Origin: Methanobacteriota archaeon
GTDB lineage: Archaea; Hydrothermarchaeota; Hydrothermarchaeia; Hydrothermarchaeales; JACQPM01
DNA: 13,132 nucleotides
Assembly: GCA_016207475.1 (NCBI GenBank)
Contig: JACQPM010000035.1
Location: 1-13,132, forward strand
Direction: 5' to 3'
Of the stretch, positions 11,404 to 13,132 are shown one piece after another. Each line of letters starts with the position of its first letter. Position 1 is the stretch's first letter. The notes below the pieces were generated by a model, which saw nothing but the letters and a program-made list of their open reading frames with translations, was not told the origin of the DNA and did no database searches. The position numbers were made by a program, and so were the translations under genes.

Positions 11404-13132
11404 ATGGAAGCGGGGCTCCTCTTGGTACCGGCAGGGCTCTATCTCCTGGGGGCCCTATCGACCCTCCTGGGCAAGCGTTTTCAACGCATCCCCTTTATCC
11501 TCGCAGCCTCGGCCGGGGGGGTCGGCATGGCCGTCGCCCTCTACGCCCTGGCAAGGGGGATGGGGCTCGAGCTCCACCTCGGGAGCGCCATCCCCTTCGT
11601 GGGCCTCGATCTCCTCGTGGACCCCCTCTCGGCCTTCTTCCTCCTCGTCATCTCCCTCCTCTCCCTGGCCGTCTCCGTGTACTCCCTGGACTACTCGAAG
11701 GACACCCTCGCAGGGCTCCTCCACAACCTCTTCCTCCTCTCCATGGTCCTCCTGGTGGCCGCCAACACCGCCTTCCTCTTCCTCGTCCTCTGGGAGGCCA
11801 TGTCCCTGGTCTCCTACTTCCTGGTGGTCCATGACCACGAGAACAGGGAGGCTAGGGAGGCGGGCTTCCTCTATATATTCATGGCCCACCTCGGCACCGC
11901 CCTCATAACCCTCTCCTTCCTCGTCTTCTACAAGTACTCCGGCTCCTTCTCCTTCGATGCCTTCAGGACCGCCGGCCCCCAGATGTCGGCCCTCTACAGG
12001 GACGCGGCCTTCCTCCTGGCCCTCGTGGGCTTCGGGGTCAAGGCCGGCATAGTGCCGCTCCACGTCTGGCTCCCCCATGCCCATCCGGCAGCGCCGTCCA
12101 GCGCATCGGCGCTGATGTCCGGGGTGATGATAAAGACCGCCGTCTACGGCTTCCTGCGGGTCGCCCTGGACTTCCTGGGCCCGGGGCCCATCTGGTGGGG
12201 GCTCCTCGTCCTGGCCGTGGCCTCAGCCACAGCCCTCCTTGGAGTCATGTACGCCCTGGTGGAGCAGGACATAAAGCGCCTCCTGGCCTACAGCAGCGTG
12301 GAGAACGTGGGCATAATCCTCATGGGGGTAGGGGTCGGGATGGTCTTCGCCGCCTCGGGGGATAGAAGCCTCGCTGCGCTGGGTCTCCTGGCCGGGCTCT
12401 ATCACCTCATCAGCCACGCCGCTTTCAAGGGGCTCCTCTTCCTGTGCGCCGGTTCCGTCGTCCACTCGACCCGCACCAAGAATATCGAGGAGCTCGGTGG
12501 CCTGATCAAAAAGATGCCCTACACCTCCCTCTTCTTCCTGGTAGGAGCGATAGCAATATCGGCGTTGCCGCCGCTCAACGGCTTCGTCAGCGAGTGGCTC
12601 ACCTTCCAGGCCCTCCTCCCGGCCCTCGGCCTCGGGGGGGCGGCCGGGATAGGGGCCGTTCTGGTCGGCGCCATATTGGCGCTCTCGGCCGGCCTGGCGG
12701 CGGCCTGCTTCGTCAAGGCCTTCGGGATAACCTTCCTGGCCCTCCCCAGGTCCGACCATGCCGAGAGGGCGGAAGAGGCGCCTCTATGGATGCTCTCCGG
12801 GATGGGCCTCCTGGCCCTGGCCTGCCTCCTGTTGGGGGTCCTGGCCCCCTTCCTCCTCCCTCTCCTGGCACCCGTCACTGGGAGCCTGGTAGGAGATGCA
12901 GTATCCATCCAGGGCCCTGGAATAGTCCTGGGTTACGGCTCCCTCTCCACCCCGGCCATGGGGGGGCTCATCCTCCTCCTCTTCCCCCTGCCCGTCCTCA
13001 TCGCCATGGCCTACGGCATGGGCAGGGCCAGGGTCTCTGAGACCTGGGGCTGCGGCCTCAGGGCCCTCACCTCCAGGATGGAGTACACGCCTACGGCCTT
13101 CTCAAGCCCTATCAGGACCGTCTTTGCTACAG
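11404..13132 (+). CDS. hyfB: Hydrogenase-4 component B-like, proton-translocating antiporter-like membrane subunit (3' end outside window)
   Basis: The frame is open from ATG 11404 to the window end, about 576 residues of a family near 650-680. The protein is almost entirely hydrophobic, with some 14 or more helices, and belongs to the Nuo L/M/N-Mrp antiporter superfamily. Key charged residues are E131 in LWEAMSLVSYFLV (the conserved TM5 Glu), K213 in GFGVKAGIVPLHVWLPHAHP (the TM7 Lys) and K244 in MSGVMIKTAVYG. Later come SISHAAFKGLLF-like LISHAAFKGLLF and the broken-helix region LPPLNGFVSEW. Near the end, TWGCGL (W548) and RMEYTPTAFSSPIRTVF are typical of HyfB/HycC rather than NuoL. It should pump ions in a group 4 [NiFe]-hydrogenase, formate hydrogenlyase or related membrane complex; partner genes lie downstream, unseen. 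Confidence 0.9.
   Translation, partial: MEAGLLLVPAGLYLLGALSTLLGKRFQRIPFILAASAGGVGMAVALYALARGMGLELHLGSAIPFVGLDLLVDPLSAFFLLVISLLSLAVSVYSLDYSKDTLAGLLHNLFLLSMVLLVAANTAFLFLVLWEAMSLVSYFLVVHDHENREAREAGFLYIFMAHLGTALITLSFLVFYKYSGSFSFDAFRTAGPQMSALYRDAAFLLALVGFGVKAGIVPLHVWLPHAHPAAPSSASALMSGVMIKTAVYGFLRVALDFLGPGPIWWGLLVLAVASATALLGVMYALVEQDIKRLLAYSSVENVGIILMGVGVGMVFAASGDRSLAALGLLAGLYHLISHAAFKGLLFLCAGSVVHSTRTKNIEELGGLIKKMPYTSLFFLVGAIAISALPPLNGFVSEWLTFQALLPALGLGGAAGIGAVLVGAILALSAGLAAACFVKAFGITFLALPRSDHAERAEEAPLWMLSGMGLLALACLLLGVLAPFLLPLLAPVTGSLVGDAVSIQGPGIVLGYGSLSTPAMGGLILLLFPLPVLIAMAYGMGRARVSETWGCGLRALTSRMEYTPTAFSSPIRTVFAT

Noticed and set aside
11455..12084. A 209-codon minus-strand frame opposite hyfB
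   Set aside because: It is rich in Glu/Gly because it mirrors Leu/Pro/Ser codons of the membrane helices; hyfB motifs settle the strand.

Overview
The window looks like chromosomal DNA of a GC-rich archaeon, probably a euryarchaeal lineage. The evidence is an archaeal-type ribosomal protein uL16 (L10e), TATA boxes about 25-30 bases upstream of many start codons, mixed leaderless and Shine-Dalgarno starts, an intron-free tRNA-Leu with no encoded CCA, archaeal FKBPs, and a strong preference for AGG, ATA, GAG and AAG codons. I cannot name the genus. I see no CRISPR array, transposase, phage gene or plasmid origin.

Left part (1-2932): an aminotransferase, cut by the window edge, and a LarE-like PP-loop sulfur transferase lie on the minus strand, each with its own TATA box. 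Divergent from them is a compact plus-strand operon with 4-base overlaps (ATGA, GTGA): a small zinc-ribbon protein, a cytosolic FKBP that lacks the usual flap-inserted (IF) domain, and a lipoprotein FKBP with a large divergent insert. A tRNA-Leu(CAA) follows.

Middle (3043-8982) is rich in exported proteins. It holds a membrane-anchored surface protein with about five Ig-like repeats and roughly forty N-glycosylation sequons. Next is an AT-richer gene encoding a membrane-anchored protein with a ZU5-like domain, then a UPF0173 metal-dependent hydrolase. Convergent to these is a minus-strand series: a Pro/Thr-rich lipoprotein, a small gene that seems broken by two frame changes, a protein with a novel N-terminal region plus two CBS domains, and a dienelactone-hydrolase-like lipoprotein.

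Right part (9041-13132) is more housekeeping: ribosomal protein uL16, an HExxH metallopeptidase-like protein, the GTPase EngB and LeuD on the minus strand. LeuD and EngB are 4 bases apart. Divergent from leuD, and running off the window, is a HyfB-type antiporter-like membrane subunit, which probably opens a group 4 hydrogenase or related respiratory operon.

The items most worth a second look are the doubly frame-shifted small gene at 8190-8407, the FKBP pair (one without its IF domain, one exported with a degenerate active-site loop), and the compositionally distinct ZU5-like gene at 4957-5841.
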